Origin: CAVQEG01 sp963711465
GTDB lineage: Bacteria > Bacteroidota > Ignavibacteria > OLB7
Assembly (NCBI GenBank): GCA_963711465.1
Contig: CAVQEG010000003.1
Location: forward strand, 292,104-356,103
Direction: 5' to 3'
DNA length: 64,000 bases
Shown: positions 1 through 8,519 of the stretch, piece after piece
Layout: the number at the start of each line of letters is the position of its first letter
Position numbering within the stretch: position 1 is the stretch's first letter
Translations under genes and position numbers: made by a program
The notes under the pieces: generated by a model
Seen by the model: only the letters and a program-made list of their open reading frames with translations
Told to the model about the DNA's origin: nothing
Databases searched by the model: none

Positions 1-156
1 CACGATGGCGTCGGGATGCACTTCCTTCAGCTTCTTCAATCCCTCCGATGGACGGTCGGCCGTCACGGCATCGACTTCCTGCCCGGCGAAGAATTCGCCA
101 AGCAGTTCGTTGAGATCCGTGTCGTCGTCGATGATGAGAATCTTCGTGCGGCTCAT
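1..156 (-). CDS. Response regulator receiver domain (N-terminal part, cut by window edge)
   Basis: Only the first 52 residues are present; the gene runs off the left edge. The protein begins MSRTKILIIDDDTDLNEL, with the acidic DDD cluster after the first beta strand that binds Mg2+ in receiver (REC) domains. The phosphoacceptor aspartate and any output domain lie outside the window, so the target process cannot be named. The start ATG (complement of 154-156) lies 182 bp downstream of the stop of the FRG gene on the same strand. A histidine kinase lies at 7.1-8.4 kb, but too far away to infer pairing. Confidence 0.85.
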   Translation of the reverse strand, partial: MSRTKILIIDDDTDLNELLGEFFAGQEVDAVTADRPSEGLKKLKEVHPDAIV

Positions 157-338
157 TCAGCACCCCATGCTTGGATGTCCACGAGCATGTCAGGAGATCC
201 GCCGACATGCCGTCGGCTGGTCGCTCCCTTGCATCACGCCCGGTGGCGAGAATCGGTCATAATTCGGAGAAAATACGACGAAGGGCCGTAACAATGCCAA
301 GACTGTACCATTCGAGACACGCCGCGCCTCCGGCCGCA

Positions 339-1172
339 TCAGTGCTCCTCCGTCCGCTTCGGCGTGTAGTACCGCTTCAGCCACGCGCTCAGCCCGTCAA
401 GTCCCGGAAACAGCACCCGCTCGGTGATGTTCGCCTGGTCGAGCTTGTCCCGGATCTCCCACTTCGCATCGGCCGGAATGACGATCCGCCGCCATACCTC
501 CGGATGCTCCTCCAGCCACGCGTGCAGATGCGTGCTCGGTGAATCCATCAGCGAGAAGAGCGCAAACTGGTTGACGATCCGGTCGTCCAGCGACGGCGGT
601 TCCATGAATACCACGTAGTCCGTCGTGGCGAGCTGGTCGAACTCATGGATCGTCACCGCCGCACGTGCAAGCATCTCCGCGGTGAAGACGTACGCGTTCT
701 CCTCGGCAAGGATCGTCTTGAGTATCCGCGGCAGCAGCTCGTTCGCCCGCACGTAGTCGACACACCAGATGGCGCCGTCCACGTCGAAGTGGTCCACGTC
801 CTCGGTGGCAAAGTGCATCGCGACGAATGGTGAGTACGTCCAGTCGAGCAGCCGCGTCGGGAGACCGTGGTGCTGCGCGACTGCAAGCCAGTTCCAGATC
901 GAATCCCCCGGAACCGCATCGCGATGGGCGTACTTGCGGAAGTTGCGGATCAGATGCCCCTCCAGCTGCTCGTAGTTGCGGCCGAGCCGGACGAGACTCG
1001 TCGTCAGGTCGTGCTCCACGTCCTGCGTTCCGCGGAAGGCGAAGCTCGAGCGGAAGCGTCCGAGCGATTCCCTCCACGATCCCTCGTAGACCAGCTCGTT
1101 GAGCTCGTTCCACCCCGACACCCTGATCTCATTCACAATCGGTACCTTCGTGCCTTGTTTTCCGCGCCGCAC
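339..1172 (-). CDS. FRG domain-containing protein
   Basis: A protein of 277 residues. FRG domains are named for the motif seen here as FAFRGTQD near residue 45. The second diagnostic stretch, WLAVAQHHGLPTRLLDWT followed by SPFVAMHFA, falls near residues 94-122. The FRG family is widespread in bacteria, often in accessory or toxin-like contexts, but its biochemical activity is not settled, so I assign no reaction. There is no signal peptide or membrane segment, so it is probably cytoplasmic. The chosen ATG lies about 28 nt downstream of a TATCTTGG promoter element (complement of 1200-1207), which supports this start. The next gene is divergent and its start lies within 71 bp. Confidence 0.8.
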   Translation of the reverse strand: MRRGKQGTKVPIVNEIRVSGWNELNELVYEGSWRESLGRFRSSFAFRGTQDVEHDLTTSLVRLGRNYEQLEGHLIRNFRKYAHRDAVPGDSIWNWLAVAQHHGLPTRLLDWTYSPFVAMHFATEDVDHFDVDGAIWCVDYVRANELLPRILKTILAEENAYVFTAEMLARAAVTIHEFDQLATTDYVVFMEPPSLDDRIVNQFALFSLMDSPSTHLHAWLEEHPEVWRRIVIPADAKWEIRDKLDQANITERVLFPGLDGLSAWLKRYYTPKRTEEH

Positions 1173-1199
1173 CGCGCCGACGTCCTACGCGCAAGCCGC

Positions 1200-1207
1200 C
1201 CAAGATA
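1200..1207 (-). promoter_or_regulatory. Putative -7 promoter element for the FRG gene
   Basis: The minus strand reads TATCTTGG, matching the Bacteroidota -7 element (TAnnTTTG) apart from one base and identical to the elements in front of the phosphohexomutase and iron-permease genes. It lies 28 bp upstream of the ATG at 1172. I see no TTG at the ideal 19-21 nt upstream, so the -33 part is weak. Confidence 0.45.
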
Positions 1208-1242
1208 CGACCTGCCGTTCGCGGCATGATCTCCAACCTCCG

Positions 1243-2202
1243 ATGTCCCGTTTTCCCAAGGTCGATCTCTCCGGCATCCGCCTGATACCGATCGACGAAC
1301 GTCCCTCCAAAGTCTCCGAATCGCAGTGGGCCGCGCCGTTCGAACCGGGAGTGGAATTCGATCGGTTCGTCGCGTCGCTGCCGCACCTGCTGAAGGCGAC
1401 CGAACTGCGGGAACTCGCCGACCACGTCGTCGGAGCGCTCGATGCGGGACGCCCGCGCATCATGATGTTTGGCGCCCATGTCGTCAAGGCCGGACTCGTT
1501 CCGGTGGTGGTCGATCTGCTTGAACGGGGAATCCTCAGCGGCGTGGCGATGAATTCCGCAGCGGCGATTCACGACGTCGAGGGCGCCCTCTTCGCGCGGA
1601 CCTCCGAGGACGTGGCCGCGGCGATCACTGACGGATCGTTCGGAATGGCGCGGGAGACGGGAGAATTCATCAACGGTGTCCTCACACGTGCCTGGCGTTC
1701 CGACGATCACGACATCGGCTACGGCGAAGCGCTCGGCGATGCGCTGGCAGCCCGTTCCTCAAACCGACCCTCGATCCTCGCCACCTGCTCCCGGCTCGGA
1801 CTTCCCGCCACCGTCCACGCTGCAATCGGCACCGATATCATTCACCAGCAACCATCCATGGACGGTGCGGCCACCGGTGAACTCACCTTCCGCGACTTCC
1901 GCCTCCTCTGCCATGAACTGCTCGATCTCGGCGGTGGCGGCGTCGTGCTCAACGTCGGCTCGGCCGTGCTGCTGCCCGAGGTCTTCCTCAAAGCGCTTAC
2001 CGTCGCACGCAACCTCGGTGCGAAGGCGTTCGACTTCACCACGGCCAACTTCGATATGATTCAGCATTACCGTCCGAACACCAACGTCGTCGAGCGACCG
2101 ACGCGCGACGGCGGCCAGGGCTACACCTTCACCGGCCACCATGAAATCATGATTCCTCTCCTTGCGGCGATGGTGAAGAGCAGGATGGCCGGTAGTCGCT
2201 GA
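1243..2202 (+). CDS. Deoxyhypusine synthase-family protein
   Basis: A protein of 319 residues beginning MSRFPKVDLSGI. Family signatures are GAHVVKAGL near residue 80, AIGTDIIHQQPSMDGAA near 195, LNVGSAVLLPEVFLKALTV near 240, and the C-terminal block TTANFDMIQHYRPNTN with GHHEIMIPLLAA. These match the bacterial branch of the NAD-dependent deoxyhypusine synthase fold. The eukaryotic enzyme modifies eIF5A using spermidine; bacteria lack eIF5A, and the catalytic-lysine segment of the eukaryotic enzyme (SGARPDEAVSWGK-like) is not visible. The substrate is therefore unknown. An agmatinase-family gene at 15.2 kb shows polyamine-type chemistry elsewhere in the window, but no linkage. I chose the internal ATG at 1243 because the 48 codons upstream in frame lie across the FRG promoter and are not conserved-looking. 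Confidence 0.75.
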   Translation: MSRFPKVDLSGIRLIPIDERPSKVSESQWAAPFEPGVEFDRFVASLPHLLKATELRELADHVVGALDAGRPRIMMFGAHVVKAGLVPVVVDLLERGILSGVAMNSAAAIHDVEGALFARTSEDVAAAITDGSFGMARETGEFINGVLTRAWRSDDHDIGYGEALGDALAARSSNRPSILATCSRLGLPATVHAAIGTDIIHQQPSMDGAATGELTFRDFRLLCHELLDLGGGGVVLNVGSAVLLPEVFLKALTVARNLGAKAFDFTTANFDMIQHYRPNTNVVERPTRDGGQGYTFTGHHEIMIPLLAAMVKSRMAGSR

Positions 2203-2240
2203 GGTTCGGTCGCGGTCTGGTGATGTGAACTGCGTGCGCA

Positions 2241-4019
2241 CTACTCGACGATCACCTTCGCGATCGTCGAGGCATCGCCCGTCGTGAGCCGCACGAGATA
2301 CGTGCCCGCCGGCAGTCCGGACGTATCGACGTCAACACGCTGCTCACCGACGGCGCGGTCCTCGTCGAGCAGTGTGGCGATGCGGCGGCCGCGACCGTCG
2401 ACCAGCTCGAGATGAGCGCGATCGTTGTGACGCTGGCGCCATGATATCGCCATCCGGCCGACGCTCGGGTTGGGGCGAATTTCAAGTGCCGACGTACTGC
2501 CGGCGCCCGACTCCACGGCGGCGACGAGGATTCCCTCGCCGATGAGCTGTACGGTTTCCGGTGCATCCCCGCCGTTGGTGTAGATCGCCAGTCGGGCGTC
2601 GTACCCACGCGGCGTGTCCGGCGTGAAGGTCAGCTCGACGGTGAGCGCCGCCGACGCATCCAGGGACGTTCCGTCGAGCGTTCCGGTGATCGCGAACGCA
2701 TCGGCGTCGGGTCCGCGCAGTCGCACGGAGTCGATCGTTGCGGGGTGCGCTCCATTGTTGCGCGCTACCGCGCGGGTAGCGGATTTCGTCGATCCGACGG
2801 CGGTGGAATCGAAGCGGATCGTGTCGAGCAGCAATCCGACCTCGCCAGGCATCTGTTCGGCAAACGTGTAGATGTGACCGTCGAACGAGGTGAAGTAGAG
2901 TTCGCGATCGGCATCGACGCCGAAGGAGGAGATGCTCGTACCGGTTGCGATCTGACGGACGGAGACGCTGCCGGAACCGGGATCGTAGTCGAGCGCCCAG
3001 ATGCGGCCGGAGCCGAAATCACCGAAGACGTAGCTGCCCTGCAGGGAGGCGATGCGACTTCCGCGGTAGACGAAGCCGCCGGTGATGGAGATTCCGACCG
3101 AGTGGGAGTATTCCCACAGCGGCGAGGTGAGTCCGGACGAATCGCATCCTGACGACGGCGCGTAGCAGTGGTAACCCTCCATCGTATTCCACCCGTAATT
3201 CCCACCCTTCTCGATCAGATCAACTTCCTCCCAGGCATCCTGTCCGACGTCACCCGCCCAGAGTCGACCGGTCTCCGAATCGAAGCTGAAGCGCCACGGG
3301 TTGCGCAGGCCGTAGGCCCAGATCTCCTGGCGCCAGCCCTTGTCGTTGCCGACGAACGGATTGTCCGGGGGAATCGCGTAGTGGGTCGAATCGGTGGTGT
3401 CGTGCACGTCGATTCGCAGGATCGATGCCAGCAGGGTGGCGGGATTCTGTCCGTTGCCGTTCGGATCGCCGCCCGAACCGCCGTCGCCGAGGCCGATGTA
3501 GAGCTGGCCGTCGGGACCGAAGAGCAGGCGACCGCCGTTGTGGTTGGCGAACGGCTCGGGGATCTGCATGATGACGTACTCGCTGGCAGCGTCGGCGCTG
3601 TCGGGATCGGCTCCGGAAACCGTGTAGCGGGCGACGACCGAGTGGCGCGGATTGCTCGCCGAGTAGTAGACGTAGAAGTACCCGTTCTGCTCGAACTGCG
3701 GATCGAACGCGAGACTGAGCAGACCCTCCTCGCCGCCGGAGGTCACCTTCGATCGGATATCGAGAAACGTGGCGGCGTCGGTCGTCGCCGAGTCGTTGTC
3801 GAACACCCGGATGGTGCCGCGCTGTTCGACGACGAACAGGCGATTGCTCCCGTCGTCGGGCGACTGCACGTCGAGCGGATTGGTGAAGCTGAGATGCGGG
3901 AATGCCACCCGGACGTCGACCCCGGCGGCAGCGGTGTCGGCCGCCGTGTTGCTCTGCTTCGCGCAGACGGGAGCTGCGAACATGATCAGCAGCAGGGGAA
4001 GGAGGTAGGAATGGCGCAT
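2241..4019 (-). CDS. Secreted PQQ-type sugar dehydrogenase (GSDH family) with T9SS sorting domain
   Basis: A protein of 593 residues with a signal peptide (MRHSYLLPLLLIMFAAPVCA). Residues about 35-390 form a six-bladed propeller of the glucose/sorbosone dehydrogenase family. Blocks include LFVVEQRGTIRVF, GGEEGLLSLAFDP, NHNGGRLLFGPDG, YIGLGDGGSGGDP, YGLRNPWRFSFD and GDVGQDAWEEVDLI. A choice-of-anchor-D-like immunoglobulin domain follows at about 415-510. The last 80 residues are a T9SS type A sorting domain (IRPNPSVGRMAISW ... LPAGTYLVRLTTG). Family members oxidise sugars or aldoses with PQQ; the real substrate here is unknown. The protein is probably exported to the cell surface or released by T9SS. 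It is convergent with the preceding gene, 38 bp away. The ATG at 4019 was chosen because the signal peptide starts there. Confidence 0.9.
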   Translation of the reverse strand: MRHSYLLPLLLIMFAAPVCAKQSNTAADTAAAGVDVRVAFPHLSFTNPLDVQSPDDGSNRLFVVEQRGTIRVFDNDSATTDAATFLDIRSKVTSGGEEGLLSLAFDPQFEQNGYFYVYYSASNPRHSVVARYTVSGADPDSADAASEYVIMQIPEPFANHNGGRLLFGPDGQLYIGLGDGGSGGDPNGNGQNPATLLASILRIDVHDTTDSTHYAIPPDNPFVGNDKGWRQEIWAYGLRNPWRFSFDSETGRLWAGDVGQDAWEEVDLIEKGGNYGWNTMEGYHCYAPSSGCDSSGLTSPLWEYSHSVGISITGGFVYRGSRIASLQGSYVFGDFGSGRIWALDYDPGSGSVSVRQIATGTSISSFGVDADRELYFTSFDGHIYTFAEQMPGEVGLLLDTIRFDSTAVGSTKSATRAVARNNGAHPATIDSVRLRGPDADAFAITGTLDGTSLDASAALTVELTFTPDTPRGYDARLAIYTNGGDAPETVQLIGEGILVAAVESGAGSTSALEIRPNPSVGRMAISWRQRHNDRAHLELVDGRGRRIATLLDEDRAVGEQRVDVDTSGLPAGTYLVRLTTGDASTIAKVIVE

Positions 4020-4131
4020 GGCATCGCTGCGATTGATGAATGTCCGCCGTGGGATACCGGATCTGCGCCACCGAGCCACTGCGGTGTCGGCGCGGTACCA
4101 GCTCCGCGGATGACGGTATTTCTGAGGTCTG

Positions 4132-4914
4132 CTAGCGGCCCTCGAAGGTCGCGGCGCGCTTCTCGAGGAACGCGCCGGTGCCCTCCTTGAAATCGCCGGT
4201 GGCACAGCATTCGCCGAACAGCCGCGACTCGAGCTCGAGTCCGTCGTCGATCTGCGCGTCGGTGGCGGCAACGGTGGCTTCGAGCGCACGCTGCACCGCC
4301 AGCGGTCCCTTGGTGAGAATTTTTCCCATCATCTCCTCGGCCTTCGCCATCAGCTCGTCCGGTGCATAGACGTGGTTGACGAGCCCGATGCGCTCGGCGG
4401 TCGCGGCGTCGATCGTGTCGCCGGTGAGGTTGTACTCCACTGCCCGCGCCGGACCGATCAGCCGCGCGAGGCGCTGCGTGCCACCGAAGCCGGGGATGAT
4501 GCCGAGGTTCACCTCTGGCTGGCCGAACTTCGCACGCTCGCTGGCCAGGCGGATGTGGCAGCTCATGGCCAGTTCGCAGCCGCCACCGAGCGCGAATCCA
4601 TTGACGGCGGCGATCACCGGCGCGGTCATGCGTTCGATTGCATTGAACACGGCCTGACCGCGCGCGGAATACTCCTGTCCACCCGGTTCGTCGAGCTTGT
4701 TGAGTTCGGCGATGTCGGCACCGGCGGCGAACGCCTTGTCGCCGGCACCGGTGATGATCACGCCTCGAACGGAGTGGTCGTCGCGAAGCTCGTGGATCGT
4801 CATGTGGAGCTCCTCGAGCAGCTGGACGTTGAGCGCGTTGAGCTTGTCGGGGCGATTGAGCGTCACCACCGCGTAGCCGTCGCGGCGATCGAGGAGAAGC
4901 GTTTCGAGGGTCAT
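4132..4914 (-). CDS. Enoyl-CoA hydratase (crotonase family)
   Basis: A protein of 260 residues, normal length for the family. It hydrates trans-2-enoyl-CoA to 3-hydroxyacyl-CoA in beta-oxidation or related pathways, in the cytoplasm. The first oxyanion-hole segment is FAAGADIAEL (near residue 62). The second is FALGGGCELAMSCHIR, whose Glu and the Glu in KFGQPEVNLGIIPG are at the positions of the two catalytic glutamates of short-chain enoyl-CoA hydratases. The C-terminal helix KEGTGAFLEKR is also typical. The start MTLETLLLDRR fits the family; longer versions would run into the divergent DUF58 gene. No other fatty-acid genes are adjacent, so its pathway is open. Confidence 0.92.
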   Translation of the reverse strand: MTLETLLLDRRDGYAVVTLNRPDKLNALNVQLLEELHMTIHELRDDHSVRGVIITGAGDKAFAAGADIAELNKLDEPGGQEYSARGQAVFNAIERMTAPVIAAVNGFALGGGCELAMSCHIRLASERAKFGQPEVNLGIIPGFGGTQRLARLIGPARAVEYNLTGDTIDAATAERIGLVNHVYAPDELMAKAEEMMGKILTKGPLAVQRALEATVAATDAQIDDGLELESRLFGECCATGDFKEGTGAFLEKRAATFEGR

Positions 4915-4961
4915 GTCGAATTCGTGTAGATGGGGTTGTGCCCGATCGATCGGTGTGATTC

Positions 4962-4969
4962 CGAAGATA
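4962..4969 (-). promoter_or_regulatory. Putative -7 element for the enoyl-CoA hydratase gene
   Basis: The minus strand reads TATCTTCG, 47 bp upstream of the ATG at 4914. It resembles the other TATCTTSS elements in this window, but no convincing TTG lies 19-21 nt upstream. Confidence 0.3.
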
Positions 4970-5030
4970 CCAATCGCCGCTGCTTCGGGACGGTCGCCAC
5001 GGCCGCGCCTGCCGGGCGTCGCACCGCGTG

Positions 5031-5038
5031 TATCTTGC
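5031..5038 (+). promoter_or_regulatory. Putative -7 element for the DUF58 gene
   Basis: TATCTTGC lies 27 bp upstream of the DUF58 ATG at 5066 in the short divergent region. It agrees with the TAnnTT(T/G)G element seen in front of several genes here. No clear -33 TTG is present. Confidence 0.35.
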
Positions 5039-5065
5039 AGGCACTTCACGTTCGTCGACTGCTTC

Positions 5066-5962
5066 ATGAAGGACTTCCGCACATACCTCGATCCCGCGAT
5101 CGTCTCGCGCATCTCCTCGCTGGAGCTTCGCGCGCGGATGGTGGTGGAGGGATTCATCACCGGACTGCACAAGTCCCCCTACCACGGGTTCTCCGTGGAA
5201 TTCGCCGAGCACCGTCAGTACATGCCGGGCGACGAGATCCGCCACATCGACTGGAAGGTGTATGGCCGCACCGATCGGCACTACATCAAGCAGTACGAGG
5301 AGGAAACCAACCTCAAGGCGTACGTCATTCTGGATGCCTCGGCGTCGATGGCTTATCGCTCCGACGACCGGCTTTCGAAATTCGACTACGCCATCTCGCT
5401 TGCAGCGGCGCTGTCGTTTCTGATGATGAAACAGCAGGACGCGGTGGGTGCGGCGGTCTACGACACCGAACTGCGGGGCTTCCTGCCACCGAGGTCGCGA
5501 CCGAGCTATCTGCATGAGATTCTCCGGCTCTTCACCGCCTCGGAACCGTCGAGCGGAACGGGGACGGCGCGTTCGCTGAACCTGCTGGCCGAGCGGATCC
5601 GACGGCGTGGTCTGGTGGTGGTGCTGAGCGACTTCTTCGACGATCCCGACGACGTGGTCACCGCCTTGAAGCACTTCCGCCACAAGCAGAACGAGGTGAT
5701 CGCCATGCAGGTGCTCGATCCGATGGAGCGGACGTTCGACTTCGGTCGGAACGCGACGTTCCGCGACATGGAGACGGGCGAACAAATGTCGACGCAGCCG
5801 TACCAGATACGCAGGGCGTACGCCGATGCGATGGACGAATTCACCAACCGGATCAAACGCGAGTGCCGCGAGCACGGCATCGACTACGTGCTGCTCGACA
5901 CCTCGGTGCCCTACGACAAGGCGCTTGCTGAATACCTCAACAAGCGCCGGAGAATCGGGTAA
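5066..5962 (+). CDS. DUF58 domain-containing protein (vWA-like)
   Basis: A protein of 298 residues. The block SPYHGFSVEFAEHRQYMPGDEIRHIDWKVY (residues about 33-62) is the hallmark of DUF58 proteins. It is followed by a von Willebrand A-like fold with YVILDASASMAY, a DxSxS-type metal-binding site (near residue 90). DUF58 proteins usually sit beside a MoxR AAA+ ATPase and other vWA proteins in a putative chaperone system, but no such partner is adjacent here. There is no signal peptide. The start MKDFRTYLDPAIV is typical of the family. The gene is convergent with purM, 63 bp away. Confidence 0.88.
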   Translation: MKDFRTYLDPAIVSRISSLELRARMVVEGFITGLHKSPYHGFSVEFAEHRQYMPGDEIRHIDWKVYGRTDRHYIKQYEEETNLKAYVILDASASMAYRSDDRLSKFDYAISLAAALSFLMMKQQDAVGAAVYDTELRGFLPPRSRPSYLHEILRLFTASEPSSGTGTARSLNLLAERIRRRGLVVVLSDFFDDPDDVVTALKHFRHKQNEVIAMQVLDPMERTFDFGRNATFRDMETGEQMSTQPYQIRRAYADAMDEFTNRIKRECREHGIDYVLLDTSVPYDKALAEYLNKRRRIG

Positions 5963-6025
5963 GGAATTTCAAGCCGGATCAGCACCGCGCCGCAGTGGCG
6001 CACGACTCCCGCGACCGAACTGCGA

Positions 6026-7030
6026 TCACCCACCGACCACGCGACCCATGACGATGCACGCTTCGTTGCGCGAGGTCAGCTCAGACTTCAGCGCGTCGAG
6101 CGCATCGGCCGCGACGACGATCACCAGACCGATGCCGAGGTTGAACGTGCGCCGCATGTCATCCTCGGGAACACCGCCCAGCTCCTGAATGAACCGGAAG
6201 ATCGCGGGGCGCTCCCAGGCGTCGTAGTCGACCTCGAGCCGCAGCGGATCGCGCACGACGCGCCGTGTGTTTCCCTCGATGCCACCGCCGGTGATGTGGG
6301 CGAATGCGTGGACGCCGTGGATCGACATCGCGTGCTGAATCAGGCGGAGGTAGGAGCGGTGCACGGCGAGCAGAGCGTCGCCGATCGACTCACCGGTTTC
6401 GGGCACCAGGTCGTCGAGACCATGCGACTGCAACAGGACCGACCGTGCCAGCGAGTAGCCGTTGGTGTGCAGTCCGGTGGATGGAATTCCGACGAGCAGG
6501 TCGCCCTCTTCGACGCGATCACCGGTCAGCATGCGATCGCGTTCGACGACACCGACGACGGTGCCGGCCAGATCGAATTCTCCGTCCTGGTACATCGACG
6601 GCATCTCTGCGGTCTCACCACCGATGAGCGCGCAGCCGTTCTCGAGGCAGGCGGTCGCGAATCCATCGACGACGTCGGCGCCCACCTGCGGCTGGAGCCG
6701 ACCGGTGGCGAAGTAGTCGAGGAAGTAGAGCGGGACGGCGCCGCAGACGGCGATGTCGTTGACACAGTGATTGACCAGATCGCGTCCCACGGTATCGAAT
6801 CGACGAGCCTGGAAGGCCACCTTCAGCTTGGTGCCGACGCCGTCGACGGAGCTGACGAGCACCGGGCGGTCGAATTCCTTCAGGAACGAGACGTCGTAGA
6901 GGCCACCGAATCCGCCGATCTCCGCCAGTACGCGGTCGTTGAACGTGCGGCGGACCATCGGCTTGATCCGCTCCACGAGTTCCTCCCCTGCGGCGATGTC
7001 CACGCCGGCGGACTTGTAGGTCGATGCCAT
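6026..7030 (-). CDS. purM: Phosphoribosylformylglycinamidine cyclo-ligase (AIR synthetase)
   Basis: A protein of 334 residues, close to the usual length for PurM. It converts formylglycinamidine ribonucleotide to 5-aminoimidazole ribonucleotide with ATP, the fifth step of purine biosynthesis, in the cytoplasm. Typical features are the N-terminal YKSAGVDIAAGEELVERIK, the GGFGGLYD loop and SSVDGVGTKLKVA. HCVNDIAVCGA PLYFLDY, GGETAEMP and the C-terminal HITGGGIEGN are also diagnostic. It is last in a leftward run with hisS and a histidine kinase. The kinase stop is only 46 bp upstream, so the two are probably cotranscribed. No other pur genes are in the window. Confidence 0.97.
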   Translation of the reverse strand: MASTYKSAGVDIAAGEELVERIKPMVRRTFNDRVLAEIGGFGGLYDVSFLKEFDRPVLVSSVDGVGTKLKVAFQARRFDTVGRDLVNHCVNDIAVCGAVPLYFLDYFATGRLQPQVGADVVDGFATACLENGCALIGGETAEMPSMYQDGEFDLAGTVVGVVERDRMLTGDRVEEGDLLVGIPSTGLHTNGYSLARSVLLQSHGLDDLVPETGESIGDALLAVHRSYLRLIQHAMSIHGVHAFAHITGGGIEGNTRRVVRDPLRLEVDYDAWERPAIFRFIQELGGVPEDDMRRTFNLGIGLVIVVAADALDALKSELTSRNEACIVMGRVVGG

Positions 7031-7076
7031 GCTGTTGGTGCTGTCGGTTGGTTAATGAATGGGCCGGGCGCGGCCG

Positions 7077-8432
7077 TCAGGAATCCCCGCGAGTCTCCCC
7101 GGACCGAACGTCGTCGGGAATGTCGAGCGGGCGGGCCGAGCGATTCGAAGCCGATGCCTCGGGTTCGACGGCGGTAAGGAGAATTCGGAACGTCGTGCCT
7201 TTCGAAGAGGACTCCTTGATGAAAATGCGTCCGCCGTGGTACTCCTCGATGATGCGTCGCGCCAGCGACAGGCCGAGTCCCCATCCGCGGGTCTTGGTAG
7301 AGAAGCCGGGGCGGAAGATATCCTTGCGGACCTTCGGGTCGATTCCTCTGCCGGTGTCGCTCACGTCGATAACGGCGTCGGAGCGGTTGCGCCGCAGCGT
7401 GATGCGGATGGCGCCGTCACGTCGATCCATGGCGTCGACGGCGTTGCGAATCAGATTCTCCAGGACCCACTCGAACAGATCGAGGTTGATCGCGGCGTAG
7501 ACCACGCCAGTGTCCTCGAGCGTGAGCGAGACGCGCTTGCCGAGATGCGGCAGGCGGCGGTCGAAGTACTGGATGACGCTCCGGATGGCACCGTTGAGTT
7601 CCACCGTACGCACTTCGGCGGCCGAGCCGATCTTGGAGAACCTGTGAGCGACGGTGTTGAGGCGCTCGACGTCGCGCTGCATTTCGTCGGCCGCCTCGAT
7701 CACCTGCTCGGAGTCCTCCGGCATCAGGCGCAGCAGCTCGATCCATCCGAGCAGCGAGCTGAGCGGCGTGCCGAGCTGATGCGCCGTCTCCTTGGCCATT
7801 CCCACCCAGATGTTCGACTGCTCATTGCGTTTGATGTGGCTGAAGCTCAGGTACCCGACGAGGATGAACATCGCGCCGATGATGATCTCCACGTACGGAA
7901 GCCAGCGAAGCTGCTGTACGAGATCGGATTCACCGTAGAAGATGTAGTTGCGGATCACCGAGTCGCCGTTCTCGATCGAGTAGATCGGCAGGGGATCGTA
8001 GGTGGACCTCATCCTGTCGAGGCGTCGGACCATCCAGTCCATCTGCTCTTCGAACGGCAGGGTGGTGTCGAGCTTGATGTGCTTCAGCGATTCGGTCGAC
8101 AGTGCCATCGTATCGGGGCGCACCTGCGGCGAGCCGACGTCGTCGGTGATCGCCATGGGGAAGTCGATCATGTCCGACTGTACCATTTCCCAGTAGAGCT
8201 CCGACAGCGCATCGGTCGTTCCTTCCTGCGCACCGGGAGAGTTGAAGGCGTTGCCGTAGGTGGTGAGAATCTTCGCGTAGAAGCTGGCCGTCTTGCGCTC
8301 GTTCTGCTTGAGGTCCTGCACCAGCCGCTGCGTATAGAGCAGCGTCCCGCCGACGATCGCCAGGGCGAAGACCACCAGCGCGATCTTGATGTTCGCGGAG
8401 ACGGGAAGGCGGATGGACTGGAGTCGGGACAT
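7077..8432 (-). CDS. Membrane-bound sensor histidine kinase
   Basis: A protein of 451 residues. TM1 lies at about residues 13-33. A periplasmic sensor region of about 145 residues with no recognised fold follows, then TM2 at about 180-200. The dimerisation/phosphoacceptor helix contains AKETAHQLGTPLSSLLGW, with the phosphorylated His near 214. The HATPase domain shows the N box ENLIRNAVDAMDRR, the G1 box VSDTGRGIDP, an FRPGFSTKTRG lid and the G2 box GWGLGLSLARRIIEEYHGG. The kinase is orphan, with no response regulator next to it, so its signal and partner are unknown. It lies 87 bp downstream of hisS and 46 bp upstream of purM on the same strand. Confidence 0.92.
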   Translation of the reverse strand: MSRLQSIRLPVSANIKIALVVFALAIVGGTLLYTQRLVQDLKQNERKTASFYAKILTTYGNAFNSPGAQEGTTDALSELYWEMVQSDMIDFPMAITDDVGSPQVRPDTMALSTESLKHIKLDTTLPFEEQMDWMVRRLDRMRSTYDPLPIYSIENGDSVIRNYIFYGESDLVQQLRWLPYVEIIIGAMFILVGYLSFSHIKRNEQSNIWVGMAKETAHQLGTPLSSLLGWIELLRLMPEDSEQVIEAADEMQRDVERLNTVAHRFSKIGSAAEVRTVELNGAIRSVIQYFDRRLPHLGKRVSLTLEDTGVVYAAINLDLFEWVLENLIRNAVDAMDRRDGAIRITLRRNRSDAVIDVSDTGRGIDPKVRKDIFRPGFSTKTRGWGLGLSLARRIIEEYHGGRIFIKESSSKGTTFRILLTAVEPEASASNRSARPLDIPDDVRSGETRGDS

Positions 8433-8519
8433 CGAGACGACGGACCGCTGACGGGTCCGGTGAATCGGGAACGATGGAGCTGCTCGCCACCGAATCGACG
8501 GATAACGAGCCGAAGATTG

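Noticed and set aside
3986..5875. A 629-residue leftward open frame
   Set aside because: It covers the DUF58 gene in antisense and the enoyl-CoA hydratase in the wrong frame, and its translation is Arg-rich and compositionally biased.
7077..8432. Histidine kinase paired with the response regulator at 1-156 or 19672-21054
   Set aside because: Neither is adjacent or cotranscribed with it, so pairing would be guesswork.
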